A stretch of 33,219 bases of DNA. Origin: Lachnoanaerobaculum saburreum DSM 3986. GTDB taxonomy: Bacteria; Bacillota; Clostridia; Lachnospirales; Lachnospiraceae. Positions 7,970 through 16,234 of this stretch are shown in pieces. The translations under genes were made by a program, and so were the position numbers. Position 1 is the first letter of the stretch. Every line of letters begins with the position of its first letter. The notes below the pieces were generated by a model. It worked only from the letters and a program-made list of their open reading frames with translations. It had not been told where the DNA came from and did no database searches. Where the stretch lies: assembly GCF_000185385.1 (NCBI RefSeq), contig NZ_GL622296.1, forward strand, positions 629,903 to 663,121, read 5' to 3'.

Positions 7970-9073
7970 GTGAATAATATAAAGAAAAAATATATAGCTT
8001 ATATAATAATTGCGACCGTAATAATATATGGTATAGTGCGATACTTTAATACTGTGGAGGGCTATATAGGAAATATTACAAAAGCATTGATGCCTTTTGT
8101 GGCAGGGGCTGTTATGGCATATATTATAAATATACTTATGGACTTTTATGAAGATCTGCTTTTGAAAAAATTTCATAATAAAAAAATCATAAGAACGGTA
8201 GCAATAGTATTGTCAATATTTACATTTGTATTGGTGATAGTATTGCTTCTGGGGCTTATTATTCCGCAACTTATAAAGATAATGTTTTCAATAATGTATA
8301 CAAACCCCGGTGATATAAAAAAGATAATAGAAAGTATCGGTAAAAACAATATAGTGGATAAGATCGCCGATATGATGAATGTTGATATCAACAATATAGA
8401 TATTTCAGGCTATGTTACAAAACTTATACGCAGTGTAATGTCAAGTGTCGGCAATATTCTTATGGGAGTGATAAGCGGAATATCAGGATTTTTCAATACT
8501 ATAATATCTGTCTTTATGGCGGTGGTATTTGCAATATATATACTTATGGATAAGGAAAGAATTGCTGTGCAGGGTGATAAACTTTTAAGAGCCTTTTTAC
8601 CGTCAAAGAGAGATTCGGTAATTGATGTATTGAGGATTTTTAATACAAGTTTCAGAAATTATTTTATCAGTCAGGTAAAAGAGGCGATAATACTTGGTGT
8701 ACTGCTCTATATTGTGATGATTATAGCAAGACTTCCATATGCTTCATCTATTTCGATATTGGTAGGGGTGACGGCACTGATACCTGTAATAGGAGCCTAT
8801 GCAGGGCTTTTTATCGGAACACTTATGATACTTACAAAGTCTTTTTCAAGTATGATTATATTTATAATAGTACATACTGTAGTACAGCAGTTTGAAAACA
8901 ATATCATATATCCGAGAGTGGTCGGAAGTTCTGTAGGTCTTCCCGGTATGTGGGTAATAGTCGCTGTGGCACTTGGAGGAAGTTTAGGAGGTATCTTTGG
9001 GGTGTTTGTAGCGGTACCTGTGGCTGCAAGTCTTTACTTTATTTTAAAGAGAGAAACTCTAAAAAGACTGTAA
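7970..9073 (+). CDS. AI-2E family transporter (YdbI/PerM-like permease)
   Basis: A 367-residue polytopic membrane protein with about eight hydrophobic helices. It ends in the conserved block of the AI-2E exporter superfamily (PF01594): a short glycine-rich re-entrant stretch (SILVGVTALIPVIGAYAG), then IVHTVVQQFENNIIYPRVVG and LGGSLGGIFGVFVAVPVAAS. The start is GTG 7970, with GAGGAG overlapping the end of the upstream gene. Substrates differ within the family (AI-2 export, Na+/H+ exchange, or unknown) and cannot be assigned here. It is the last gene of the operon; a promoter for the next gene follows. Confidence 0.9.
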   Translation: MNNIKKKYIAYIIIATVIIYGIVRYFNTVEGYIGNITKALMPFVAGAVMAYIINILMDFYEDLLLKKFHNKKIIRTVAIVLSIFTFVLVIVLLLGLIIPQLIKIMFSIMYTNPGDIKKIIESIGKNNIVDKIADMMNVDINNIDISGYVTKLIRSVMSSVGNILMGVISGISGFFNTIISVFMAVVFAIYILMDKERIAVQGDKLLRAFLPSKRDSVIDVLRIFNTSFRNYFISQVKEAIILGVLLYIVMIIARLPYASSISILVGVTALIPVIGAYAGLFIGTLMILTKSFSSMIIFIIVHTVVQQFENNIIYPRVVGSSVGLPGMWVIVAVALGGSLGGIFGVFVAVPVAASLYFILKRETLKRL

Positions 9074-9116
9074 TCCGGCTAATATGTATTTTGTGTTAAA
9101 TCAGTGTTACATTTGC

Positions 9117-9145
9117 TTGATAAATCGTGTATAAACCTTTATAAT
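9117..9145 (+). promoter_or_regulatory. SigmaA-type promoter of the HtrA-like/yhaM operon
   Basis: TTGATA (9117-9122), a 17-base spacer, and TATAAT (9140-9145), about 55 bases ahead of the ATG at 9200. It is one of the best promoter matches in the window. Confidence 0.8.
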
Positions 9146-9199
9146 CTTACTTAGGGAGAGCGAGGTATTATGTAATATATACTGAAAGCAGAGGGTTTT

Positions 9200-10459
9200 A
9201 TGCCAAATACAAAAAAAGACCATGAGTCCGATGAGAAAAATCCTTTTATAAAACAGACTATTATAGAAGAGAAAAAAGACCATAATAAGAGGATAATTTC
9301 AGCAGCTTGCCTTGCTATGGTTTTTGGAATTGTTGCAGGTCCAAGTATGGCAGTGACATCATATGTTATAAACAAAAATATACTGAATAAACAGACAAAA
9401 ACTACTATAGAGATTCCGAAGGAGGAATCAAATCCAGACGGAAGTGAAGAGGCGGAATCTTCAGAGCCTGTGGAAGATATAGTAGCATCGGCAATAGAAA
9501 GCATTGATTTGAGTGAAAAAAACTTGGAGCAGATGTATAGCAGCCTAAGTAAAGTTGCAGAAAATAAGGATAATACAATAGTAAAGATAAGTGCAGTCAC
9601 TACAAATACCGACTGGTTTGATAACACATTGCAAAGTGAAAGCAGTTGTTCGGGAATTATAATAGCAAAGTCGGGTGATAACCTTATTGTATTGACTCAG
9701 GATATGTCCATAGAGGGTGGTGTCAGGGTGGTGTTCTTTGATGGCAGCATAAAGGAGGCAACTGTGCTTGGAACGGACGGACTGACCAATCTTATGGTAC
9801 TTTCAGTAGATATCTCCGCTATGGGAGAAAAGGTCAAGAGTATAGAACCTATCGTGCTTGGGAATTCATATCAGCTGAAAAGAGGTGCATTTATATTGGC
9901 TATAGGCAGTCCTGTGGGAATATCAAGAAGTCTTGATATAGGCAATATAACCGCTATTGAAAAGAATGCAAGCTTCTTTGACGGATACGGTAGAGTTATA
10001 TACTGTGACAAGCACTTAGACAATAGAGGTACATTTTTAATAGATACATCAGGAGAATTGGTGGGCGTGGTTTCAAATTTGGATGGTGACAGTCCCATAT
10101 CAATGGCATATGGTATATCGGATTTGAAGATGCTTATTGAAAATATGACTAATGGGGTGGGCTCTGCATATTTGGGCGTTCGTGTACTGGATATAGACAA
10201 GGAAAGAGCACCTGAAGGAATACCGAACGGAGTCTATGTTACAGAGGTGAGAGCCGACTCCCCGGCTTATAATATAGGAATACAATCCGGAGATATAATA
10301 TCCATGATTGGTGACGAGGAAGTGAACTCTATTATAGGGTTTAAAAATATAATGGAAAAGCTGAAGCCAAACCAAGTTATAAATATCAAAGTGAGCCGTT
10401 CCGGTAAAGATGGTTTTACAGAACTGAATTTTGAGACAACAATTGGTGCCAGGAGCTAG
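9200..10459 (+). CDS. Membrane-anchored HtrA/DegP-like protein lacking the catalytic triad
   Basis: 419 residues: a charged cytoplasmic N-terminus, one transmembrane helix (about 33-56), an acidic linker, a trypsin-like S1C domain (about 120-310) and a PDZ domain (about 320-412, with YLGVRVLDI and GVYVTEVRADSPAYNIGIQ). The protease fold is clear (CSGIIIAKSGDNL; ILAIGSPVGISRSLDIGNI; TSGELVGVVSN). However, the active-site positions read LTQDM (His to Met169), LTNLMVL (Asp to Asn197) and DNRGT (Ser to Arg276). It should therefore be inactive as a protease and act instead as a binding protein, chaperone or sensor at the membrane. It is followed 11 bases later by yhaM, so they are likely co-transcribed. 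The gene is otherwise intact, so it is not decaying. Confidence 0.88.
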   Translation: MPNTKKDHESDEKNPFIKQTIIEEKKDHNKRIISAACLAMVFGIVAGPSMAVTSYVINKNILNKQTKTTIEIPKEESNPDGSEEAESSEPVEDIVASAIESIDLSEKNLEQMYSSLSKVAENKDNTIVKISAVTTNTDWFDNTLQSESSCSGIIIAKSGDNLIVLTQDMSIEGGVRVVFFDGSIKEATVLGTDGLTNLMVLSVDISAMGEKVKSIEPIVLGNSYQLKRGAFILAIGSPVGISRSLDIGNITAIEKNASFFDGYGRVIYCDKHLDNRGTFLIDTSGELVGVVSNLDGDSPISMAYGISDLKMLIENMTNGVGSAYLGVRVLDIDKERAPEGIPNGVYVTEVRADSPAYNIGIQSGDIISMIGDEEVNSIIGFKNIMEKLKPNQVINIKVSRSGKDGFTELNFETTIGARS

Positions 10460-10470
10460 AAGGGTAGAAA

Positions 10471-11418
10471 ATGAAATTTATTGAAAGCTTAAAAGAAGGA
10501 ATGCATGTTTCAGAGGTTTATCTTTGCAAGACAAAGATGATTGCAATGTCAAAGACCGGTAAAGAGTATGCCAGTCTTAGTTTGCAGGATAAGACAGGAA
10601 GCATTGATGCAAAGATATGGGATTTATATTCCCCGGGCATCTCAGATGTTGATGCTATGACATTTGTTGTAGTAGACGGTGAGGTTACATCTTTTAATAA
10701 TGTATTACAACTGAAGGTTGCAAGAATAAGAGAAGCGGATGAGAAGGAGTATACCCCGTCAGACTATGTACCGGTTTCAAAAAAAGACATTGAAAAGATG
10801 TTTTTTGAACTGAAAGAGAAGATAAAGTCGGTAAAAAATCCATTCTTAAGTAAGCTTTTGACAGCTGTTTTTATAGATGATTTTGAATTTCAGACTACTT
10901 TTAAAGCATCATCAGCAGCAAAGACGGTACACCACGGTTTCCTTGGCGGACTCTTGGAGCATACTCTTGGAGTAGTAAAGCTGTGTGAGTATTTTTGTGA
11001 TAATTATTCGTCACTTAACCATGATTTACTTATCACAGCTGCGATTTTTCATGATATAGGAAAGACAAGAGAGTTGTCAGCATTCCCGTCAAATGATTAT
11101 ACAGATGAAGGTCAGCTTGTGGGACATATAGTGATAGGTGTTGAGATAGTAAAAGCACATATTGATAAAATTCCGGGATTCCCGAAAAAGCTTTCAAACG
11201 AGCTGATACATTGTATTTTGGCGCATCACGGAGAACTTGAATACGGTTCCCCCAAAAAACCTGCGCTTATAGAAGCTTTGGCACTTAATCTGGCAGATAA
11301 TGCGGATGCAAAGATGGAGACTTTTATAGAGCTTTTGGCACAGGGACAGGAAGGTGCTACAGGCTGGCTTGGCTATAATAAATTGCTTGAAAGCAATTAC
11401 AGAAAGACAAGTGTGTAA
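10471..11418 (+). CDS. yhaM: 3'-5' exoribonuclease YhaM
   Basis: A 315-residue protein with the two-domain plan of YhaM/Cbf1. It has an N-terminal OB-fold (about 1-90; SLQDKTGSIDAKIWD is the nucleic-acid-binding strand) and a C-terminal HD phosphohydrolase domain. The HD metal ligands are visible as HHGFLGGLLEH (H154, H155, H164), FHDIGK (H194, D195), the GH of QLVGHIV, and AHHGELEYG. The enzyme degrades RNA and single-stranded DNA from the 3' end in Firmicutes. It is encoded directly after the HtrA-like gene, and length and motif order are normal. Confidence 0.93.
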   Translation: MKFIESLKEGMHVSEVYLCKTKMIAMSKTGKEYASLSLQDKTGSIDAKIWDLYSPGISDVDAMTFVVVDGEVTSFNNVLQLKVARIREADEKEYTPSDYVPVSKKDIEKMFFELKEKIKSVKNPFLSKLLTAVFIDDFEFQTTFKASSAAKTVHHGFLGGLLEHTLGVVKLCEYFCDNYSSLNHDLLITAAIFHDIGKTRELSAFPSNDYTDEGQLVGHIVIGVEIVKAHIDKIPGFPKKLSNELIHCILAHHGELEYGSPKKPALIEALALNLADNADAKMETFIELLAQGQEGATGWLGYNKLLESNYRKTSV

Positions 11419-11506
11419 TATAGGTGTATTCTACATTTTAATATATTTGTTCAACAGTCTGAACAGATACAAGGATTAATTGTAGAAGACATTATAACGG
11501 AGATAT

Positions 11507-12904
11507 ATGAAAACTGATCAAAATTACAAAAAAGGTGAAATTATAACAGTTGATATAACAGACTTTGGAGAAAATGGTGAAGGCATCGGAAAAACCGATG
11601 CCTTCACATGGTTTATAAAAGATACTGTTATAGGAGACAAGGTCATAGCCAAGGTGATGAAAACAAAGAAAAGCTATGGATATGCCAGACTTGAAAAAAT
11701 AGTGGAGGAAAGTCCCGACAGAGTAAGAGCAAAATGCCCTGTAGCAAGAAGCTGTGGAGGATGCACATTGCAAAGCCTTGACTACAGAGCGGAGCTTAGA
11801 CTTAAGCAAAACAAAGTGGAAAATCATCTGAAAAGAATAGGCGGATTTGACCTCTCAAATGTGGAGATAGAAGAAATTATCGGTATGGAAGAGCCATACC
11901 GATACAGAAATAAATCACAGTTTCCGTTCGGAAGAAAGAACGGAAAAAACATCACGGGATATTTTGCAGGCAGAACTCACAGCATTGTAGAGTTTGATGA
12001 TTGTATAATAGGTATAGAAGAAAATAAGACTGTATTGAAGACTGTGCTTGAGTTTATGGAGAAGTATAGGGTGGATGCCTACAATGAGGAAGACACAAGC
12101 GGCATAGTAAGGCATGTACTTATAAGAAAGGGCTTTGTTACGGGAGAGCTGATGGTGTGTGTGGTAATCAATGCAGACAATTTGGTATATAGCAGGGAAC
12201 TTGTGGAAAGTCTTTGTACCGCTCTGGGTAAAGATTTACAATCTGTTTCATTAAATATAAATAAGAAAAATACAAATGTGATTTTGGGCGACAGGACGAT
12301 TACCATATATGGAAGAGAATATATAGAGGATTATATAGGAGATGTAAAGTTTAGAATATCGCCGCAGTCCTTTTATCAGGTAAATCCTGTACAAACCAAG
12401 AAATTATATGGCAAGGCACTTGAGTATGCCGCACTGACCGGTGAAGAAACAGTATGGGATATGTACTGCGGTATAGGTACTATCTCACTTTTCCTTGCAA
12501 AGTCCGCAAAGTTTGTCTACGGGGTGGAAATAGTAGATGCCGCCATACAAAATGCAAGAGAGAACGCAAAGATTAACAATATAGAAAATGTGAAGTTTTT
12601 CGTAGGAAAGGCAGAAGAGATAATCACAGGCGAATACGAAAACGGTAATATAAGAGACATAGATGTAATAGTGGTAGACCCGCCAAGAAAAGGACTTGAT
12701 AAGATTGCAATAGATACAATGCTAAAGCTGTCGCCAAAGAGAATTGTATATGTAAGCTGTGATTCCTCCACACTGGCAAGAGATCTGAAATTGCTATGCG
12801 AGAAGGAATATGAACTAAAGAAACTTACGGTGGTGGACCAGTTTGCGAGGAGTTATCATACGGAGAGTGTTGTGGTGATGTCAAAAGTTGAACAGACTAA
12901 GTAA
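11507..12904 (+). CDS. rlmD: 23S rRNA (uracil-C5)-methyltransferase RlmD/RlmCD
   Basis: A 465-residue methyltransferase. It has an N-terminal TRAM domain (about 8-65), a [4Fe-4S] cluster site with Cys77, Cys83, Cys86 and Cys166, a SAM-binding motif (VWDMYCGIGTISLFLA), the conserved DPPRKGLD loop, and the catalytic cysteine in VYVSCDSSTLARDL (Cys418). It transfers a methyl group from SAM to C5 of uracil in 23S rRNA (U1939 and, in many Firmicutes, also U747). Start ATG 11507 follows CGGAG. Codons 24-34 contain a perfect 13-bp inverted repeat (11577-11607). It is the last ordinary chromosomal gene before the defence island. Confidence 0.93.
   Translation: MKTDQNYKKGEIITVDITDFGENGEGIGKTDAFTWFIKDTVIGDKVIAKVMKTKKSYGYARLEKIVEESPDRVRAKCPVARSCGGCTLQSLDYRAELRLKQNKVENHLKRIGGFDLSNVEIEEIIGMEEPYRYRNKSQFPFGRKNGKNITGYFAGRTHSIVEFDDCIIGIEENKTVLKTVLEFMEKYRVDAYNEEDTSGIVRHVLIRKGFVTGELMVCVVINADNLVYSRELVESLCTALGKDLQSVSLNINKKNTNVILGDRTITIYGREYIEDYIGDVKFRISPQSFYQVNPVQTKKLYGKALEYAALTGEETVWDMYCGIGTISLFLAKSAKFVYGVEIVDAAIQNARENAKINNIENVKFFVGKAEEIITGEYENGNIRDIDVIVVDPPRKGLDKIAIDTMLKLSPKRIVYVSCDSSTLARDLKLLCEKEYELKKLTVVDQFARSYHTESVVVMSKVEQTK
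11577..11607 (+). repeat. Perfect 13-bp hairpin inside the rlmD coding start
   Basis: GTGAAGGCATCGG (11577-11589), loop AAAAA, CCGATGCCTTCAC (11595-11607). The stem is uninterrupted and G+C-rich in an A/T-rich gene. It begins 70 bases after the start codon. Confidence 0.8.
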
Positions 12905-13430
12905 ATAAAGGTTGATAACAAAGGCTTATTCTAGTGTTATCGTTAAAAGATATCGGTAGCTTGGAGTAAGCTTTTTTAGAGAAAATAAGGTTAAGCTGTA
13001 ACTATCCATAGGTAAGAGTTGATACTAGGGAATGGATGAGAAGGGAAAATGCACCCACTTGCTCCTACCTGTATATGTGAATTTTATGCAGTAGGAAAAG
13101 TGCTGTATTGTATGGGTGAGATATGATTTTATCCAAAATGATACAATTTAGCAATATATACTCAAAATTGCTTAGAATAAAGTTTTTATAAAAACTGAAA
13201 ATCAATAATAATATACAGTGACCTAGCTAATTTTAAGGCTAGAATTTTTTATTTTAAGGGTACCTTTTTATTGATAAGGGTGTCAAGAAACTCTTAATGG
13301 GGGTGTTTGTATAGGAGGATTCTAATATTGATATTATTCGCAATCTGGAATATAATTATCAAGGAAATCCACAAAATACATGCAAGTAAAATAAAAATAT
13401 AATAGGATATGAGGCTTAAAAATTAGATAT
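12905..13430 (+). other. 526-base gene-free stretch with foldable RNA segments
   Basis: No credible open frame. A weak terminator-like stem (AGCTT/AAGCT then TTTTT) lies at about 12959-12976, which could end rlmD. Two hairpins follow: ATCCAT/ATGGAT (13004-13037), and a nested one pairing CACCCA (13052-13057) with TGGGTG (13113-13118), CTT with AAG, and CCTAC (13064-13068) with GTAGG (13091-13095). CTAGC/GCTAG (13223-13242) followed by AATTTTTT looks like a small terminator. It could be a small RNA gene or the worn edge of the island. Confidence 0.35.
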
Positions 13431-13619
13431 ATGCTAATAAAGCAGGTATTAGAAAAATTGGGGATATAAGTTAGACAAATTCAAGTGTTATGTAGCGGAG
13501 GTAGAATTGCTGGTGCAATGAAAATTGGTTCATATTGGGAAATTCCGGAATATGCGAATAAGTCTACAGATAAGAGAATCAAAAATAGGAAATATATTAA
13601 AAATAGAGAGGAGTATTGA
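13431..13619 (+). pseudogene. Helix-turn-helix (excisionase-like) gene with an internal stop
   Basis: Reading from ATG 13431 gives MLIKQVLEKLGI, then TAA at 13467-13469, then VRQIQVLCSGGRIAGAMKIG and SYWEIPEYANKSTDKRIK, ending in TGA at 13617-13619. This is the small winged helix-turn-helix/excisionase-like family (pattern: WGIS-VRRVQ-LC-GRIpGA-k-G-sWaIP-A-KP-D-R). The TAA falls where the family has serine, so a single TCA-to-TAA change explains it, and the frame after it is intact. It ends 2 bases before the AIPR gene and carries that gene's GAGAGGAG ribosome site, so it was probably the regulator or antitoxin-like partner of AIPR. A sequencing error is possible. Confidence 0.7.
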
Positions 13620-13621
13620 AA

Positions 13622-15316
13622 ATGGCAACTAAGCTGACAAATAATCAAATATTATTAAAAGAATGTTTAGAACAAGAATTTAAAGAAAGTAGTGGATATA
13701 GTGATATAAACACTTATTTTGAACATTTTGCAGCATCACAAGTACTAAAAGATTTTAATCTTAGTGATGAAGAGATTGATAGTGGCAATTCTGGTGGTGG
13801 TAATGATGGAGGCTGTGATAGCTTATATATTTTTTTGAATGGTGAATTGGTTACTGCCGACCAAATAGAGGGATTGAATGCTACAAAAGGATCTTATTTG
13901 GATTTCTTCATTTTACAGTCTAAAAACACTACTTCATTTGGAGAAGATGCTTTAATGAAGTGGAAAACTGTCTCTGACAATCTTTTAAATATGTCAAATG
14001 GATTAGATAAGTTCTCCAAAAGATATAACGAAATTACGATTGAATCTTTTGGACTTTTTAGAGACGCTATGGCTAAGTTGGTTAGAAGTCAAGTCAAGGT
14101 GAGATTTTTCTATTATTATATTACTTTAGGTATTGAGGCTCATTCTAATGTCTTTATGCAAGCAGATGAATTAAAAAAACTTGTTAAAAAGCATTATCCG
14201 TCATCAGAGGTTCAGGTAGATTTTATTACCGCTGATCAATTAATAAATATGTACAATTCGGATAGTGAGACAAGAGTTAATTTAGAATTGGCAGATCAAC
14301 CGATTTCACTAAGTGAAAATGAGTATATTAGTTTAGTTAAATTGGGTACATATTTTAAATTTATTACAGACGATAATCTATTTTTAAGAAAAACATTTTT
14401 TGAAGCAAATGTTAGAGACTATCAGGGTCATAATAGCGTTAATTCGTCTATTGCTAATACGCTAGAGGGAGAAGGAAACGAGGAATTTTGGTGGCTAAAT
14501 AATGGGGTGACAATTCTTTCGACAGATATTAAATTAATAACAAATAAATCTTTGCAAGTTGTAAATCCTGAAATAGTTAATGGATTACAGACTTCGAGAG
14601 AAATATATAATTATTTTTCAGAGCGAAGAGAAAGAATCGATAACGATAACAGGACAATTTTAGTTAGAGTTATAAGACCTAAAAGTGAGGAGTCTAGAGA
14701 TAATATTATTTTTTCTACTAACAATCAAACAAGCATTCCAAAATCATCTTTAAGAGTAACTGATACAATTCATCTGCAGATTGAAATGTATTTCAAAAAT
14801 AGGGGATTGTATTATGATAGAAGGAAGAATTATTATAGAAATCAAAAGAAAAAAGCTATTGATATAATCAGTGTTTCCTTTCTTGCTCAATGTTTAATTT
14901 CACTTGTACTAAGAAAACCTGATTTTGCGAGAGCAAGGCCATCAACATTGTTAACAGATGAGGAAACATACAAATACTTGTATGAAGATAATCAAGATTT
15001 AGAAGCATACTATAAGGCGGCTAGAATAGGAAGAAGTGTTCAAAGCAGTTTAAAAACTTCTACAGATATGATTAACACTGAAGTAAATGACATACTTTTT
15101 TATGTTATATATGCTGTTGTTGCTAATGAGCTAAAGAAGAAAGAATTAAGTTTTATTGATTTAAAAAATTTTGATTTGAATAAAGTAACAGAAGGTTCTA
15201 TATCTGAGATTTCAAATAGGATATACTCAAAGTACATAGAACTTGGTGGAAATAGTAGAATAGCAAAAAGTAAAACTTTTATAGATGATGTATGTTTACT
15301 GTTTGATTTAAGTTAA
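13622..15316 (+). CDS. AIPR (AbiR-type) abortive infection phage-resistance protein
   Basis: A cytosolic protein of about 564 residues with the AIPR signature (PF10592). It has an N-terminal glycine/aspartate-rich patch (GNSGGGNDGGCDSLYIF) followed by DFFILQSKNTTSFGEDAL, which resembles a restriction-endonuclease-like core. The central block FWWLNNGVTILSTDI and NPEIVNGLQTSREIYNYF is diagnostic of the family, and ILVRVIRP with FSTNNQTSIPKSSL follows. Family members act in abortive infection against phages, in some cases associated with restriction-modification genes. ATG 13622 is preferred to TTG 13616 because GAGAGGAG is at 13606-13613. The DNA is much more A/T-rich than rlmD, so it was probably acquired separately. 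Its presumed partner upstream carries a stop codon. Confidence 0.88.
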   Translation: MATKLTNNQILLKECLEQEFKESSGYSDINTYFEHFAASQVLKDFNLSDEEIDSGNSGGGNDGGCDSLYIFLNGELVTADQIEGLNATKGSYLDFFILQSKNTTSFGEDALMKWKTVSDNLLNMSNGLDKFSKRYNEITIESFGLFRDAMAKLVRSQVKVRFFYYYITLGIEAHSNVFMQADELKKLVKKHYPSSEVQVDFITADQLINMYNSDSETRVNLELADQPISLSENEYISLVKLGTYFKFITDDNLFLRKTFFEANVRDYQGHNSVNSSIANTLEGEGNEEFWWLNNGVTILSTDIKLITNKSLQVVNPEIVNGLQTSREIYNYFSERRERIDNDNRTILVRVIRPKSEESRDNIIFSTNNQTSIPKSSLRVTDTIHLQIEMYFKNRGLYYDRRKNYYRNQKKKAIDIISVSFLAQCLISLVLRKPDFARARPSTLLTDEETYKYLYEDNQDLEAYYKAARIGRSVQSSLKTSTDMINTEVNDILFYVIYAVVANELKKKELSFIDLKNFDLNKVTEGSISEISNRIYSKYIELGGNSRIAKSKTFIDDVCLLFDLS

Positions 15317-15348
15317 AAAATATTTATTGACTACTATAATAGTTACAT

Positions 15349-15377
15349 AAGCCTGCAGATATATAGTCCGCAGGCTT
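15349..15377 (+). terminator. Hairpin after the AIPR gene
   Basis: AAGCCTGC (15349-15356) pairs with GCAGGCTT (15370-15377) around a 13-base loop. No T-run follows, so termination is uncertain, but the position 33 bases after the AIPR stop fits. Confidence 0.4.
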
Positions 15378-15409
15378 CTATAGATTTATATGAACTTTTT
15401 TTATATATT

Positions 15410-15529
15410 TTATCGCTGTTTTTTGAGCTTTTTTATTAATGCATAGCTTTGAGTTTTTCTCTTATTCAAATTAATCTTTTTTATAATTTCTCCTTTAGTA
15501 TAGCCAGCGTATAGTAGTCTGATTTTTTC
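15410..15529 (-). pseudogene. Possible minus-strand HTH gene tail
   Basis: Reading the minus strand from 15529 to a TAA at 15410-15412 gives 39 codons with no start codon. They include RLLYAGYTKGEIIKKI and a basic end, LIKKLKKQR. The pattern (AGYTK-EIIKKINL-K...YALIKKL) resembles the C-terminal helix-turn-helix of a recombinase or small DNA-binding protein. An in-frame stop bounds it upstream, exactly where the McrC-like frame begins on the other strand, which suggests a recombination junction near 15530. This is weak evidence; it could be chance. Confidence 0.25.
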
Positions 15530-15537
15530 CTACATTT

Positions 15538-16110
15538 GTGGTGTTCTCACCTGAAATAAATTACGAGGATATGTTGGCAAAAGATGACTGGGAAATTTTA
15601 CAGGACAAAAGAGGTAATAAAAATGGACTAGAGAAAAAGTATCATTATATGCCTTTACTTTATGAGGTGTTTGTTAGGGAACAAGTAAGAAAGTATTTGT
15701 TAGAAAATAACAATTGTAGTTTAGTTTCCATTACAGACAGTAAGAAAGAGGTATGTAATGGGCAAATATTTTATAGATGTAACAGTAGGGACGGAAAAGG
15801 AGAATCTGAAATATACTTAGAAGGAAAAGTTATTCCAGATATTATATTAAAAGAGGAAAATGGAAGTGAATACGTAATCTTTGATGTAAAATATAAAACA
15901 GGAGAAACTAATTCTGGGACCAGAATAGATCGATTTCAGATACTTGCGTATGCATATATATGGGATTGTAAACGTATTGGACATATATTTCCTAAAAAAG
16001 ATAGTGACATTTTAGATATTAATAACATAAAATATATAGAATTAAAGTGTAATACAGAGTCAGATGATAAGTTTAATTCTTTTTTACGTAATTATTTAGA
16101 ACAAACTTAG
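15538..16110 (+). pseudogene. Truncated McrC-like PD-(D/E)XK nuclease
   Basis: 190 residues with the nuclease core of McrC/LlaJI-type restriction subunits. It has MPLLYEVFVREQVRKYLL, then VIPDIIL (catalytic Asp), VIFDVKYK (D-V-K of the PD-(D/E)XK motif), and RIDRFQILAYAYIW, the conserved Q/Y helix. Intact McrC proteins are about 350-500 residues and work with the GTPase McrB. Here the N-terminal half is missing, there is no ribosome site before GTG 15538, and no mcrB is nearby. The nuclease core residues are intact, so a folded nuclease domain could still be made, but the call is a fragment left by rearrangement. PF04411-type nucleases are an alternative family. Confidence 0.65.
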
Positions 16111-16234
16111 ACAGTTGGTGTATAGTTATAATCTTTAATGAACTGGTTTTATATAAAGGATAATGGATGAATTTATGAGGTGTAAGCCAAGTTTTTAAAA
16201 GGTAGAAATTATAACTTATTAGGGAGGTGATGTT

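Noticed and set aside
11448-11465. TGTTCA/TGAACA inverted pair before rlmD
   Set aside because: Only six base pairs with a six-base gap and no second copy; too weak to call an operator.
13328-13402. Short frame from TTG 13328 after an AGGAGG-like site
   Set aside because: About 24 codons with no recognisable pattern; another frame over the same bases looks equally plausible, so there is no basis to choose.
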